A stretch of 64,000 bases of DNA, taken from contig JASANC010003404.1 of NCBI GenBank assembly GCA_030248135.1, positions 1 through 64,000 of the forward strand. The letters are read 5' to 3'. Source of the stretch: Theristus sp. LFF4_11 (lineage: Eukaryota; Nematoda; Chromadorea; Monhysterida; Xyalidae). This document shows, one piece after another, positions 49,701 through 62,129 of this stretch. The notes under the pieces are model-generated. The model ran no database searches. It was not told where the DNA came from and saw nothing but the letters and a program-made list of their open reading frames with translations. The stretch's first letter is position 1, and each line of letters starts with the position of its first letter. Made by a program: the position numbers and the translations under genes.

Positions 49701-52700
49701 ACTGCATGGAGACGCAAAACGAGCCGAGTGCACCAACCGCCAGTTCTTGGTGTGTGGCGGGCGATCCTCGAGGTTGAGCAGCGCGTAGCGGGCGGCAGAC
49801 AGACCGAGGCCGTTCAGACCGTCGCCCCATTCTTTCTCGGCGCTGAGCAACAACACAGGTGCATTCAGGCATTGATTTCAGTGGACACATTTCAAGAGTC
49901 ACGCATACACACAAAGAAAACCTGGCACAACGGAGTGAAGCGTGCAGCCGCGTCTATCCGTTTTCTGCAAAATCGTTTATCAGTAAAAGCTGGTGTGAGC
50001 GTGCGCGACGTACCCCCTGAACTCAATGTATTTGTAGACGCCGGCACCAATCGCGATCGCCACCAACGCGAACGCCCAGTGGCTGATGAACATCACTGCG
50101 ATGCACAGGAAAGCACCCGCCAACGAGAGAGACCTGCGCGCAGTGACATCGTTCTCTTGGCGTTTACTCAAACCAGTGCTACCAAACGGCCATTTGCGAC
50201 CGACCAGTGATAATAGCGGAAGCGTGGCCGCCAACCAGGCGCCTTCAGTAGACTCTGCAACGCGCACGCAGTGTTCACGCTGCAGTAGCACATCAGGAAG
50301 AATCTGAACGCACACCAGAATGCACAATTGATACAATGGCCAATCAATAAATGCGAATGCGATGTACGAACGAAAACGGTGAATCAGATGATGACGTTCA
50401 AAATTGCACTAAATTATGAACACAAAAATTGAGTACAATAATTTTTGCGTTTGCCACTAGTATACTAGCTGTACAGTTTGTTTCCGCAGCTCATTCCACA
50501 ACAACCGCAAAGACGCGCCACTCTGCAAACAACGGACGTACTGTGTGATCAACGCAGTGACCGACTCGAGTTTGGCGATCAGTATGCCAATCTCACAGAT
50601 GCTCAACGTCAACAGCACTGCGCGTATCGGCTCGCCAGCGGACGTCGCAACCGCAAAAGGCTCGATGCCAGGAATGACGCCATCTTTCGCAATCGCTTGG
50701 AACAGACGAGGCGCACCTGTGATCAGCAAATCAGGCTGATAGCGTCAAATAATAATCGCCTTTTGTTCTTTCCAACGCTTTCAATGTAGTCGAACTGTGA
50801 ACCAGAGGCAGTCAGCTGCGTGGCAATGGCTGCTTTTCAACTCGGCTCGCTGACTGGTCCAAGCAGCTGGACGCACGCAGCCAATCAGCATACAAACGAG
50901 GCCAGAATGCACAAACTGACCATGGTTTACAAATTGAGCGAAAGCAACGAAAGCGTGTAGCAGAGCGCTTCTGTACGCACCAGTGAGCGACTGCATGCCA
51001 GCGCCGACGGTCGACATGAAGCAGCCGATCAGGATGACCACAGGGTGCGGCACGGCCAACTCGGCGATGATCAGCTTGCCGTAGGCCGCTTCGCCGAACT
51101 TGTCTCTGATGAACATCTCGTTCACAGACGCGCCAAACAGCAGCGTTGCTGACAGATCTGCGCAGGTGAGCGGAGAATCAGCTGTTTCGGTTATGCTGTA
51201 TGTTGTAAGTTTCTGTTTTACTCGGCGCCACTAAGGCTAGAGGCAGATGTATCATAGCCTGACGGTAATGAGCTAATTATGAGCAAGCGTTGGTATGGCA
51301 GGCGAAATAAAGATTTTTGGAAAAGAAAAACCAGTTCACTAGCCGAACAACTGAAGAAAATAAAAACCGTGTGATTGATTCTCATACGCCAACAAAACAG
51401 GCTGAGCACCCGACCCGGAACGTACAGACAAACGAGGTGGTCAATGTAGCACCGATGGTGCCGCGGGGGATCGACTTTGACGCGTCTGCCAAGTCGCCCG
51501 ACCGGTTGGAGCCAGCCATGATGCCTGCAGAACAAAAAAAACTCGAGTTCATTCAAGGTAGGTCATTCTACCAGTGCGAAAGACCAGTTGTTCTCGTTTC
51601 AACCTGCTACTGCTATACGAGCAACACCTGTATGTTTGAACTTGAACCATACCCGTACGACGGTGTGTTAAATGGATTAACGGAACCTCGGATCAAAACG
51701 TGCGCAGTGGCGCAGCCCAGCCGACGGCGACAACGCCAAACACAACACGTTTTCCACAATGCACACTCACCGGTGCACGATGGGAAGAACACTCCCACGA
51801 GCACCATGAAGCCAGTGGCCATGTCAGCGATCACGTAGCCGCTGTGTGTGTCGTCCGACATCACCGGGTCTTCGGTTAAGTTGCGAGACAGAACCTGATG
51901 CTTCAGCAGGTACTTTGAGTCGACGTTGTCTGCAAACAAACAACCGGTTTTACGAATCCGAAAAGTCGGTGCCTTGCACAATGCATACCATTAAATTAAT
52001 TTTTTTTGTTTACAAGCAGTTCAGTGGACAGACGCACTACGCAAAGACTCCAATCAAAAAAAATCAGCGTATGAAATGCTTCTCGGGTGTAATTTCGTCC
52101 CCGTCAACTGAAACTCGGTGGTCGTTCGTACCGACGAAAACGCCGGAAGCGATGCCCTTGATTGCGTCCTTGTAGCCGATGCGGTTGAGTCGCGCCTGCT
52201 CCAGGAAGTACGGGTCGCAGTCGGTGGTGAGGTTCGTGCAGAACATCTGCCTCAGCGCGGTCTCGTTGCACGACAGCGGCGCGTTGCCCGCATCCGTCCA
52301 CTGCATCATGTTCGCCAGGCGGTCGCCCACGACGCAGTACCTGCAAGCCACACATGCACGCTTCAGTGGCGAAAATTGCACTGTGTAGCTCGCGTTAGTG
52401 AATTGGTCAGTTTTTAACAGCACAAATTGACAGTTCGGTTTTGTTGAGGGGATTTCAAGAGAATTCCTTTATCCAGTGTCAGTGACAAGAGCAAACTGAC
52501 CGCAGCGTGCTTGATCCGTTGAACTTGATGAATATGCCGAGGAATGTTGCAACGATGCAGAAGACGACGATGGACACGGTGGGCAGTGCAAACTTGTTGA
52601 CGACACGCACGCCAGCCATCACGATCAGCCCGAGCAGAATGAGCAGCACCGTGCCGTACAGGCGGAAGCAGTTGGTGTCCTCGAACACTTTGGCCGCTGG

Positions 52701-54301
52701 CACAAGGTACAACTGCAAACAACAACGGTCACGGCGCACACGACACGCACGTTTGCTTGGTTAGGGCATTGCCTTATTTTGACTGAAATCCCAGTCTGAA
52801 CACACTGCACTCTATCTATAACACAATAAATGTTGCACAACCATGCCATAAATACACACACGCACACACACACGCAATGACGCACGTGTGCATTCGTTAT
52901 TCATTATGATTGTGGAGCATTACTGTGCCATAACACAGTGCTGACGCAACACTGACTGTCTTCACATCACTTTGCGAGACGAGAGCAACGTTGACAAGTG
53001 CAGCCAGGGCAGCACCGACCATGAATATCTCGACAGCACCGATGATGTACATGGCGCCTGCGATGGTCGTGCCGAGATAGAAGAGAATGCCGACGGCGCC
53101 GCCGAGTTCAGGGCCCAGATTCCTTGAGATCATGTAGTACGGCCCACCGGCCGGCACGATGCCGTTGGTCGCAATCGCAGACAACGAGATCGACGTCAGG
53201 AAGGTCTGCGAAAAGGTCACGAGTCCATTTATCGTTTCTCTATCAATGGAGTTTCCATTGCTGAAATGTTCATGTTGATGCCGTTGCGTTCAAATACAAG
53301 CAGCAACGGTTGTAACACTGTGATGTTACTGAGACACAAACGAACGCAGGCGATAGCACCGCAGCAGCACACATTTGTGCCTGTGCCACATCACAGTGAT
53401 ATTGTGGGCGTATGCACTGCGCTCAGACGGTCACTCTCAGGAGGACTCTTCACTCGACCAACCACCGAGCAGCAGATGAACACAATGAAGAATGACTGTG
53501 CAACGCCCGCCGTGCCGACGATCCACGCCAGGCGAATGAAGAACAGAACGCCGAAGATGTTCTGCATGCACGGCAGGTAGACGCCCATGATCGTGCCCAT
53601 TTTTGCCACTGCCTGCAGGATTAACAAAATCAAATTGAACCAGTGAAAAAATCAAAAGTCAATCCAACACTCACCGAGTGTGAATGTGAATCCACTCGAG
53701 AAAACAAATTAAATGATGGAATAGGAATAAAACAAGCGACATGAGACTGTCGTCAACTCACGGCAGCCTTGTGCTGCTCCTTTTCAGCAACACTGGTACC
53801 CGGTATGATTGGATTGTAGATGGACATGGAGCGAAACACCTTTTTGACGTTTGGTCGATTGACATCCTCCTAAAAGCGAATTCTAGGTTTTGTCTCATTG
53901 TTCACACACGATTCGGAAAAGCACGACAACGAAGAGCGTACTGCGGAGCGCACCTCAAATAAGGGCAGCACTTCATGGACGTCCGCAGACAGCGACGAAT
54001 GGTCGGAATGATAGCCATCTCTGTGGAAGGAATCTGCAAGAAGCGTCAGTCACGTTCAAAATCAATGGTTTCGTCGGTCTATGTAGACGCGTCAGCGGAT
54101 TGCGGTTTTGCCCAGCTACGCTCTTGCCCGTTACAATTCTATTCCCATTCCACCTCCCCCAAATTTGGCGGCACCTTTTTTCGTGGAAAACTGCACCCTT
54201 TGCGCGCGTGCCATTCCGGCAGCCATCTCAGTGCGCACTTGGTCATCGACCAGCGAATCAAAGTCGAATCGACGATTGTTCGGAATACTGTTCGGTTCCA
54301 T
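46780..54301 (-). CDS. K-Cl cotransporter (SLC12/KCC), intact right copy
   Basis: Electroneutral K+-Cl- symporter of the plasma membrane. I place 24 exons whose phases all join: 54301-54154, 54033-53954, 53869-53762, 53612-53463, 53205-53020, 52712-52501, 52340-52132, 51929-51771, 51524-51426, 51157-50981, 50716-50542, 50303-50205, 50133-50014, 49842-49738, 49545-49374, 49303-49215, 49137-49025, 48919-48837, 48701-48486, 48231-47971, 47734-47642, 47489-47307, 47048-46967 and 46871-46780, giving 1136 residues, usual for KCCs. Signatures are [14 protein letters not shown] (TM1), [13 protein letters not shown], a large extracellular loop with four cysteines (about 297, 318, 328, 335) and NET/NLT glycosylation sites (the KCC hallmark), [22 protein letters not shown], and the C-terminal end [17 protein letters not shown] carries the conserved WNK/SPAK-regulated threonine (about residue 1073). 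The start was chosen because the first exon opens with ATG and joins in phase. Confidence 0.95.
47060..47235. other. About 173-base insertion in KCC intron 22, right arm only
   Basis: The left arm has a short intron here (about 8190-8274). The right arm replaces a few bases (TGCAAAAT) with about 180 bases of unrelated sequence. On the minus strand this opens a frame starting [12 protein letters not shown] that runs in frame into exon 23. No clear terminal repeats or target-site duplication was seen. Confidence 0.75.
52790..52840. repeat. Dispersed intronic element (mirror copy in KCC intron 5)
   Basis: Contains GTGCACTCTATCTATAACAC and TGTTGCACA; mirror of 2,650-2,700 and related to elements in SET gene introns. 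Confidence 0.5.
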
Positions 54302-55484
54302 CGTTCACCCGTATCAGTTCAACCGGTTTAGTGAAAAGAAACAGTGGCTGTTCAAATAAAGTTGCTTGCAGTAATTTTATTCAGCAATGTGTGCATAGTA
54401 GGTTGGAAGAACTGATGCTGCAGTTTTTGACAAAAACCTTAAAAACACAGAAATTAAACGGTGACAATTTTCCATAAAACTAATTCTGTCGCAATTCACA
54501 ATACACCCCTGTGTTTGGCCAAAGTAAACAAAGTAAGAACACCGTTTGGCGCACAAATCATGCGTGATTGCATTCAATTGAGCACTGTTGCGTGTGAACA
54601 GGGCTGAAATGAAATGTTCGTTGTTCTGAAAATATGCCCGAACAACTACTATAACCATAAAAGATTGGACCGAAAGCGACAGTTTTTGTCGTCGGCGACG
54701 TGAGGAAGAGCACGGACAGAGGCATCAAATGAGCACACTGTTTTTATGACTATCATCATGAAGACGAAAGGAGAGAAGCTGGCAAAGCAGTTGGCACCGA
54801 AATACCAGCGCTGAAATGGATGGACAACGCTCAATACAAAGAGAGCACCGCTGACGGAATGGCGTGGCACGTGCGTGTGCGAGTGTTGTGGCGTCTGTGG
54901 TCTGTCATGGGCGCCTGTCTTGAACACAAACGCACGGGCACCCACGACAACGCGCCAATTGAAAACCAATAATAACAATAATGATAATAATAATAAAAAA
55001 GTAATCGCATATTCGCAGCGGCAAGAGGCTGCAAGGCAAGAACGGCGCACATGGACATGAGTGCGTGTGTGTGTGCTGTGCGTTTGTGTCGTGATCGATG
55101 CTGCTTCAACCGTCGTCCCCTGTCGTTTCCTTCCGATTTCTTCGCGCGCTCTCCCTTTCTTTTTTCAATCGTTCATCATGTTTTCTTCAGTTCAAAATAA
55201 GCGAAGATGACGTTTATTTGAACGCGCGTGTGTGTGCAGCTTCAATCGAGTTTCGCGCCTCAACACGCATTACGTTATCCACATGAACAAGTTCAAACCA
55301 GTTTTCAAAGATTGCCTGCCCACCGTGCACAATAGAAAGTAGCATCTTGCCGTGCCGTTTTCGGCCTAAACAATGAATTGGTTGCTAAATTAACAACCTC
55401 AAAATCCAATATAAGACGGAAAGCTGAAAACGAAATGCAAATGAACAAGAAAAAGCAGTCGATGTCGATGAAGGATTGCTGGAG
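54302..55484. other. Upstream region of right KCC copy
   Basis: Mirror of 1-1,184; presumed promoter and 5' untranslated DNA of the intact KCC gene. Contains the AT-rich triplet microsatellite (about 54,960-55,000). No confident core promoter. Confidence 0.6.
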
Positions 55485-58400
55485 AAGCATGGAGACTGCA
55501 AGCTCATTATGAATAATCGGTCGCCCAAAAGGCGCTCATGACGTCTTCAGTAGACAAAAAGTAACTTCAGCGGTTACTTTGCAGGCCGCTGGCCTTTTTT
55601 TCAACAACGAGCCGCCATCCATCAAACATATTTTTAGCACCGAGGAGCCTGAGTGAATCGGAAACAGAGCACACTCATTTGGGTTCAGTTCGTCGTGCGT
55701 GAAGACAGAAAGTTGTTCACGAAGCCGCGATTTATCTTTGAACGCTATCGTACGTCGGTTCTGAGGTGGCAACAAATGCGCGCAATCATAAGGCTGTTCA
55801 AATCCGATTTTCAAAAAATCTGAACTGAACACAAGCGCTTTACTGCAAAAACAATCAACACCGTCACCGTGGGACATATGGAAAACTCGTCACTGTCGTT
55901 GAGGGTGAAAAGCTAACGAAAAATAGCTCAGAAATTGTTCTATTTGCCGCAGTAATTCAAATGCAGAGTTGAAAACCCTTTTACCAATTCCAGGGATCCA
56001 GCATAACATTATTGATGGCTGACAATTTATTGCAGAATGCGAAGAAACTGCGTTCAACGGTATCCGGTAGAGCCATGAGCGCTATCGATGCGGTGTGCAG
56101 ACAGCAGACATTTTCAGTCGCTGGCTGAAAAGCGCAGTGACTTATTTTTCAACTTCTCCAAAAACATCCTTCCACGCAATCGCAGACGCTCAATCAGCGC
56201 TGAATTGTGTGCTTAGGAGGGAAGAAATCGTCGGCAGCAACAGCAGTTAGCCAAGTCATATGATCGGAAATTTCATTTTCACAATCCGCTCCACCCTGCT
56301 TACTGACGACAGCACACAGCAGTATGTGCGCAAGAGACAGCGAGAGCAGAAACCTTGCATGTTATGGTGCCGCTCAACAACACCCTGGGCACATCAATTC
56401 GGCTAATAGTAATGAGCACTTTTGTGTTGAGATCGTGCCAAGTATGACACGGCCCAAAGTCAAAACAGTTTCAACATGCATGGCCAATTGCTAATTTCGA
56501 CCGATACACAGCTGAGACTGGCGGTGCCGTGTGTCAGCGGACATCATCGCCAACTGCACTCAAACTCACAAACACTGCCTTCATAAGCAACATTACGCTG
56601 CCAGTTTGATGTGCTTCACTTGATAACTTTTATTGCAGACAACTGTCGCCGGTGCGTTTTTTATTTTGTGAGACAAGACTTGGAAGAGCAGTTAAGCCAC
56701 AGTCATGCCTGATGTTAACGTAATGCTAAATATCAGCGCTAACCCGTAAGCTTAGTGAGCGAGCATTTTGATTGCCTTTCGCATTTATTATTGCAGTCAC
56801 GGAACTGCGAAAATCTGGTGGAGTGGGCCGCCCACTGTGGGCGCACGAATGTAGAATGTAGAGTTCATACTTATGGGTTTGATTCAGTCTAAAAATCCAA
56901 GCGACACTAACACTGCTATTCGGACTGCAAAACAAAACAAAACTGACAGAATCACTTTTGCTACTAATTTCGTGTCTTATGTTGCGCGCAGTTTTTCTGT
57001 AATTAGCCAAGCCAAGCAATTCACCGAAACAAACTCAGAGGCGAAATCAACGGCCACACAGATTTCAAACTTCCCAACTAAATCATGCATTCATTATTTT
57101 GTTTGATGATGAAAACATGACAAAACATGCGGGTCCGCTGCAATAAAATCCCATGAGGTTGAAAAATCGTGCGGATGCACAGCGAACGACGGTGCACGAC
57201 ACAAACATTGCATCTCAAAGCTTCTCAACTAAAAATGACGGAGACGTGGCCCAAGGGTACCGAAATAATGGATTAGATTTAGTCACGGTTTTGCGCGCGT
57301 CTTAACTCAGCCTACCGCATTTCGTTTCTTTATTCGACGATGACGTTACTCTTGTATGGTCAGCAGAAAAACAAGCATCTAATCTAATGTGCAACGGACA
57401 CGAACAAAATGATGGCCAACCAACAACAAAATCTCTAAGTTTCTAGCGATTTTTATTGCAAATAACGAAAACATCACTGGCTGGGCACAGACCTCGTCAT
57501 GAAGGTCATGAAAGTGACAACGGATACAACACAAACTTTTTGAAAAGAACAAAGCAGGCAGCAGTTGACGAACGAGGCATAAGCAAGGACGGGGCGATGC
57601 GGTTCCGATCTTACTCTTACTTCTTGTTTATCACAAAAGAAACAAATTTATTAATTGTTTAAAAAATTATCAACCAACGAGCGGCAGTCTGAAACAGCAT
57701 AAGCCACACGTCACACCGAACCGCTGTCGAACAAAGCTGCATGCACGAATGCAGTGTCGAGAGTTCCTGCTGCGCTGGCTTACGTGAGAAACGGGGCAAC
57801 CGTGGAGTAGCACGTTTCTCAACTTTGCTGGCCATTCAGCTTTGCGACCATGAACCGGAAATAACGCAAGCCAGGATACTATTGTGGATTTATTCAAACG
57901 TGTCCGGACTAACGTGACGTCATTTTTACTTAAAAACGCCCGTTTGTCAAAGTACAGGCACTAAAATTTCAGTTTGGTGTGACTGATTCGACATTCACCA
58001 TTTGTTTACGGGAAGAAATCGGCTAAACGGATAGTCTGGTTTGCTGTGAACGACAAGCGCATGTTTTGCGGCACATGACGTCATTTCAGTGGGACACGTT
58101 TAAAAAAATAGGCCATACTAAACTTGAAACTGCACTAACAGCTGTTCCACGGCTTCTACCACGGACGACTACCACACGAATCGAACAAACACTCAGAGTG
58201 CTCTGGCTATAATAAAAGACTCAATGGGTACGACGTCGACAGCAAACAAAACGCCACATTTAATTTAAAAAAACATTGAGTGCACGTGTGTCAAGAAATA
58301 AAAAGGGCCGGAATTGGAAACAAGGATGGTCAAACAAATTAAATGGAAATATAACGATGTCACAAACAAAGTTTGAAATCTAAAACGGTTGCTGTTGAGC

Positions 58401-61250
58401 AAATATCGCAGGAAATCCGATTCACTCCACACACCTAAAAACGAAAAACCCAGCTGTAAATTTGATAACCATAACAAGCAGTGATAGAGAAATGAAATGA
58501 GCTAACATAATTCTATCGATGGAAGGTGTTGAGTCCAAAACAAATAACGTTAAAAGCTTTCTCGAACTTTTAGCGAGCTGTAGGCTGAGGCAGACTGAAA
58601 AATGCATTTGTTGCATTGCTAAAGCGGATACAAAAAATGCGCCAAACTGGAATTTACAGAACTTTGCAACATGAAACTTGTAAAACAGAATTAAAAAGGA
58701 AACACAAACAAAACACAATTAAGTTTCTTGCGGAAGCCTGCTACAATTGGCAATCGGAAGTTCAACGCAGCGCAATGTAGAAAACGCAGAAAACAGAAGA
58801 GTTAGAATGTCCTTATATTCAAATTTCTAAGGTCCAAACTAAAACAAGTGTCTACATACCAAACCGATCAAAAACGAAAACGTATGAAAATCATAAAAGC
58901 ATAAAAAAGCAGCAACCAGAGTTGGCATCAGCGCATTTACACCGGATACGGCCAGGCATTTGTTTTTTGTGCGCCAAGAACACGGGCAGCCCAGCCAGCC
59001 GCCAACAAACCTGACAGCGTAATTGCACAGCTCAGTCAAACTTGCGCCGGTAAAACACGTGACAAGACAAGTGCATGGTGAAGGGCAAGGCAGGCAGCAG
59101 CATGCGCCCGGCATGTTTTGGCGTTGCCTTCCGCTGGCTTGATAGAGCGCTCAGATTCGATAGCCAATTTTATCGACAACGATGTAAAAACAGACGCTGA
59201 TAATTCAATGCGTCAACAAACAACCAATCACTGAATGGTAAACTTGTTCAAGTGGAGCGCTCAGGCACTTTTCCAACTCGAATCAACCATTACAGCTGCA
59301 AATACAGAGCTGTTTTTCAACGTAGTACGTTGAACGTTTGAGACGGCGCTCTTCATTTGTTCCGAAGCAGAACAGACAGGGGATGTGTGTCTTCGTTCGC
59401 AAACAACGCGCACGCCACAGCGATTGTTACGCACGGTGCAGCGACCACGGCGGCACATGCCTCTGCCCGCGTACTCCTCACAATGGACCTCTCAAAAGCG
59501 CGTGGTTATTTTGGCTCAATTACTTGCCCCGTTAAGGAGTTGCCGCGCTACTCTTTTTCTTGTGCTGCTTCGCACACACACGTGCACCGATGATGCTGTT
59601 TGCAATGTTAGCTGCTGCTGCTTGCGTTGCTCTGTTAAACTCTCAGCTTATATCACTGGCAGTGCAGCGTGCATGAGACGAAACAAGCTCTAGAAAGCAG
59701 TAAAGCATTACTATGCGAACACTACTAAAGCAGTACAGTATTGGAGATGAGACTTAGCACCACACACGGAGAGTGTTGCTACTTTGTGAATAAAAACAGA
59801 CACGAGAAAAGCTTTCCGAACACGCTGACGTGCAGTGCAAGTGCACCCGATTCAACGGCCAACCAGTGAACATTTCCCGACCGACAAATTTCTAACCGGA
59901 TTTATGAAGCCCGCCAAAAATTTAAATGAATGACATAGAACATAATTGCACACAGTTTCGGTTGCTTAACCAGCATATTCCCTGGAATACTCAAATGATT
60001 ACAAACTCTCAATCTTTTTACGAGTGAGCTAACACTCAAGTTTGCATGTGCGCGTGCGGTAGTTGGTCACTTGGGCTTGCCATCAAACGCTCAAACGCGA
60101 CACTCGCTACTCCTCCGGCTTTGTATTGCTTCTGCTGCAGAGTGCGCTTTTTACTTTTACTTTTAATCAAAAATTTCATTATCGCCCTTTCGTTTGACGA
60201 TTGACGCGCGCAGTGCGTATGCATAAAGCCGCTGGCTAAGTGCGGCGCCACTTGCAAAATGCCACACTTCTTTCTTGCCTAGCACGAACATCTGCTTTGT
60301 GCAAACGAGCTCGGTTTGCTTTTCTTTCACTATGGCTTCTTTAGGGCCAGGGGTATTAACGCTTCAGAAATTAGGCCCGGTGCTCAGTGAACGTAAATTA
60401 AGGACTGGGTTGAGAATAGCCTTTCACAGAATTGCAACAACATTTTGATTGTGTTTTTGTCAAGAAAAAAGAAGTAAAAGAATGAATCATTGTATTTTTT
60501 GGATGAAACTGAAAATCTTTGAATAGAAGTGGCTTAAATGTCCTGGATCCGACTCTCCGGTAAACTTTGATTAGCTCCATTCATCTAACATTTTTTTCTT
60601 TAAATCATTATATCGAGAAAACATGGGGACACTAAATAACAGCAGCAGCGGTTTCTGTAAGAGCAATTTTCACACGCCAGTTGAGGGTTGGTTGATAAGC
60701 TGAATCTGTTTTTCACATTTCTCCCCTTGACAACTGCTGAACTAAACACGAGAATAGATACCGTATGTCACTCAAAACTGTCTTTCTTTCACGATTACTG
60801 ATTTGATTTCTTTTTGATCTGAACTGTGTCTGAATCCAGGCTTTAATCGATTATTGCAGCAATTTGTGTTCGTCAATTGTGACCAAAGACTGTCCGGTGA
60901 AAACGCTGTGTTTTTTCCTGTGCAATTGGTGGAATATAGACGGTTGAGCAAAAGATAATGTTCGATTTATTGCTGACCTTTTAGGTTTTCAAACCTAAAT
61001 AAAATTTAGTTTATTTGTTGGTGCACGATATTTTGAACAAAGCATTCTGAAAGCTGTTTTCACAAATCCTGGTTCAAGTTTACAGTCGACTGCAAAAAAA
61101 TTGGGTTTTGCAGCTTTTTGGCTTTCTTTTTTTTGGTAAAATTATCGTTTTTTACCGGTAAAAATACGGTTTTTTACCACGATTTGAAAAAAACGGTATT
61201 TTGCCAACCCTAGCTGCACCTTGCTCTTAACAAAATCGCATACATTACAT
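55485..61250. other. Single-copy flank with no convincing gene
   Basis: About 5.8 kb outside the palindrome. Open frames of 60-113 codons occur on both strands (the longest at 55,536-55,877, minus), but their composition and lack of family motifs do not support genes. No tRNA or rRNA is recognisable. A stretch at about 58,076-58,116 resembles part of KCC intron 22. Confidence 0.55.
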
Positions 61251-61252
61251 TT

Positions 61253-61285
61253 CTTACCCGGGCCGTAGGCACGGGTCAACCGCTA
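61253..61285. repeat. GC-rich hairpin-like tail
   Basis: ACCCGGGCCGTAGGCACGGGT can fold on itself and stands out in AT-rich DNA. It sits directly after the stop codon of the minus-strand coding-like stretch; such GC hairpins occur at the 3' ends of some non-LTR retrotransposons. Assignment to a family is not possible by eye. Confidence 0.35.
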
Positions 61286-61770
61286 GTTCAACCTAACAAC
61301 AACACAATCAATATCAAATGAAAACCCTCGATGCTCAAATTCCGCAATCAAAGCGATGGCTTCGGTCGGTTCGACGTTCTCAAAGGTGCAGTTCACTTTG
61401 TTCGGTTTGATTTTGTATCGCCTTTTTGTTTTCATCCCAAGATAACTGCATGCTTGCCTGCAGTTATACTCGGACCAGGGAATTGAATTCGTTCGCATTT
61501 GAATCGTTTCCATTCGACAGCGATACTGCCCTTATCCGGCAAAATTGATGAATAAAACTGGTACAGATACAGCAGATCGGCATTTCCGGATGCCAGCAGC
61601 TGTTCAGATCCATCCATCTTAAACGGTAGAACATTTTGGCAGTCTTGAGAACCCTATGCGCGTCTTCGAGTTCCAATCGGTTGCTGAGATTCTCGTCAAG
61701 CTCGACGACAAACTTGCGCACCTCCGCATGTCTTTTTGCATCTTCTGTTGTGGGGATGATGGATCACTTC
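61283..61770 (-). pseudogene. Unrecognised minus-strand coding remnant
   Basis: Three overlapping open frames read like one protein broken by frameshifts. A segment AEVRKFVVELDENLSNRLEL comes first. After a one-base shift near 61,621 there follows a segment MDGSEQLLASGNADLLYLYQ. After another shift near 61,450-61,470 there is a basic segment SYLGMKTKRRYKIKPNKVNC, ending at a stop (61,285-61,283). Codon composition is protein-like, and an acceptor-like CAACAG precedes the first segment. I do not recognise the family. It may be a decayed gene, a mobile-element gene, or a real gene with tiny introns or sequencing errors. Confidence 0.4.
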
Positions 61771-62129
61771 ATTCTAATTCCAAACAGAAAGCGTAACAGC
61801 AAACAATAATTTTCGATTTGATCTGATTCTGCTTTGTTTTTTGAATTCGAAACACTCCGATTTTATTTACGAAGGCAAAACAAAATGCCAATCATTGCGC
61901 TACAGCAACCGTCGAAACAGCTGTTTGAAATTTCTTTCATGTTGAAGTGAAACCTCAGTGAAGCGCCAAGCACAAAATGAATATTGCAGAACCAACGTTT
62001 GCATGCGAATCTGTTTCTCCAATTTGCAGAAATCTGCTAAAAAATTTCTGCCAACGTTCGAAAATTTCTGCAAAAAACCGACGTTTTTCTGCAAAAAACC
62101 CAGCCATGCCCTGTTTGTTAAAAAATCAA

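Larger units (their letters stand above)
28020..55484 (-). repeat. Right arm of giant inverted duplication
   Basis: Reverse complement of bases 1-27,221. It begins at 28,020, where the sequence mirrors 27,221, and ends near 55,484, the mirror of base 1. The true outer end of the homology is unknown because the left partner is cut by the window edge. This arm is slightly longer: it has about 173 extra bases in the last KCC introns and keeps sequence missing from the left GPCR, but it has lost about 60 bases near its inner end. Confidence 0.97.

Noticed and set aside
1..55484. PacBio missed-adapter artefact as the cause of the palindrome
   Set aside because: A single-read foldback would give arms identical apart from read errors and no 0.8 kb unique spacer. 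Here the arms differ by patches, an insertion of about 173 bases and arm-specific lesions. A misjoin of haplotypes remains possible and is discussed in the findings.
55536..55877. 113-codon minus-strand frame just outside the palindrome
   Set aside because: No recognisable motif, no splice context and no supporting neighbour; kept only as part of the uncharacterised flank.
56726..57106. Overlapping frames on both strands in the flank
   Set aside because: Opposed frames of similar length with low-complexity composition; no sign that either is coding.
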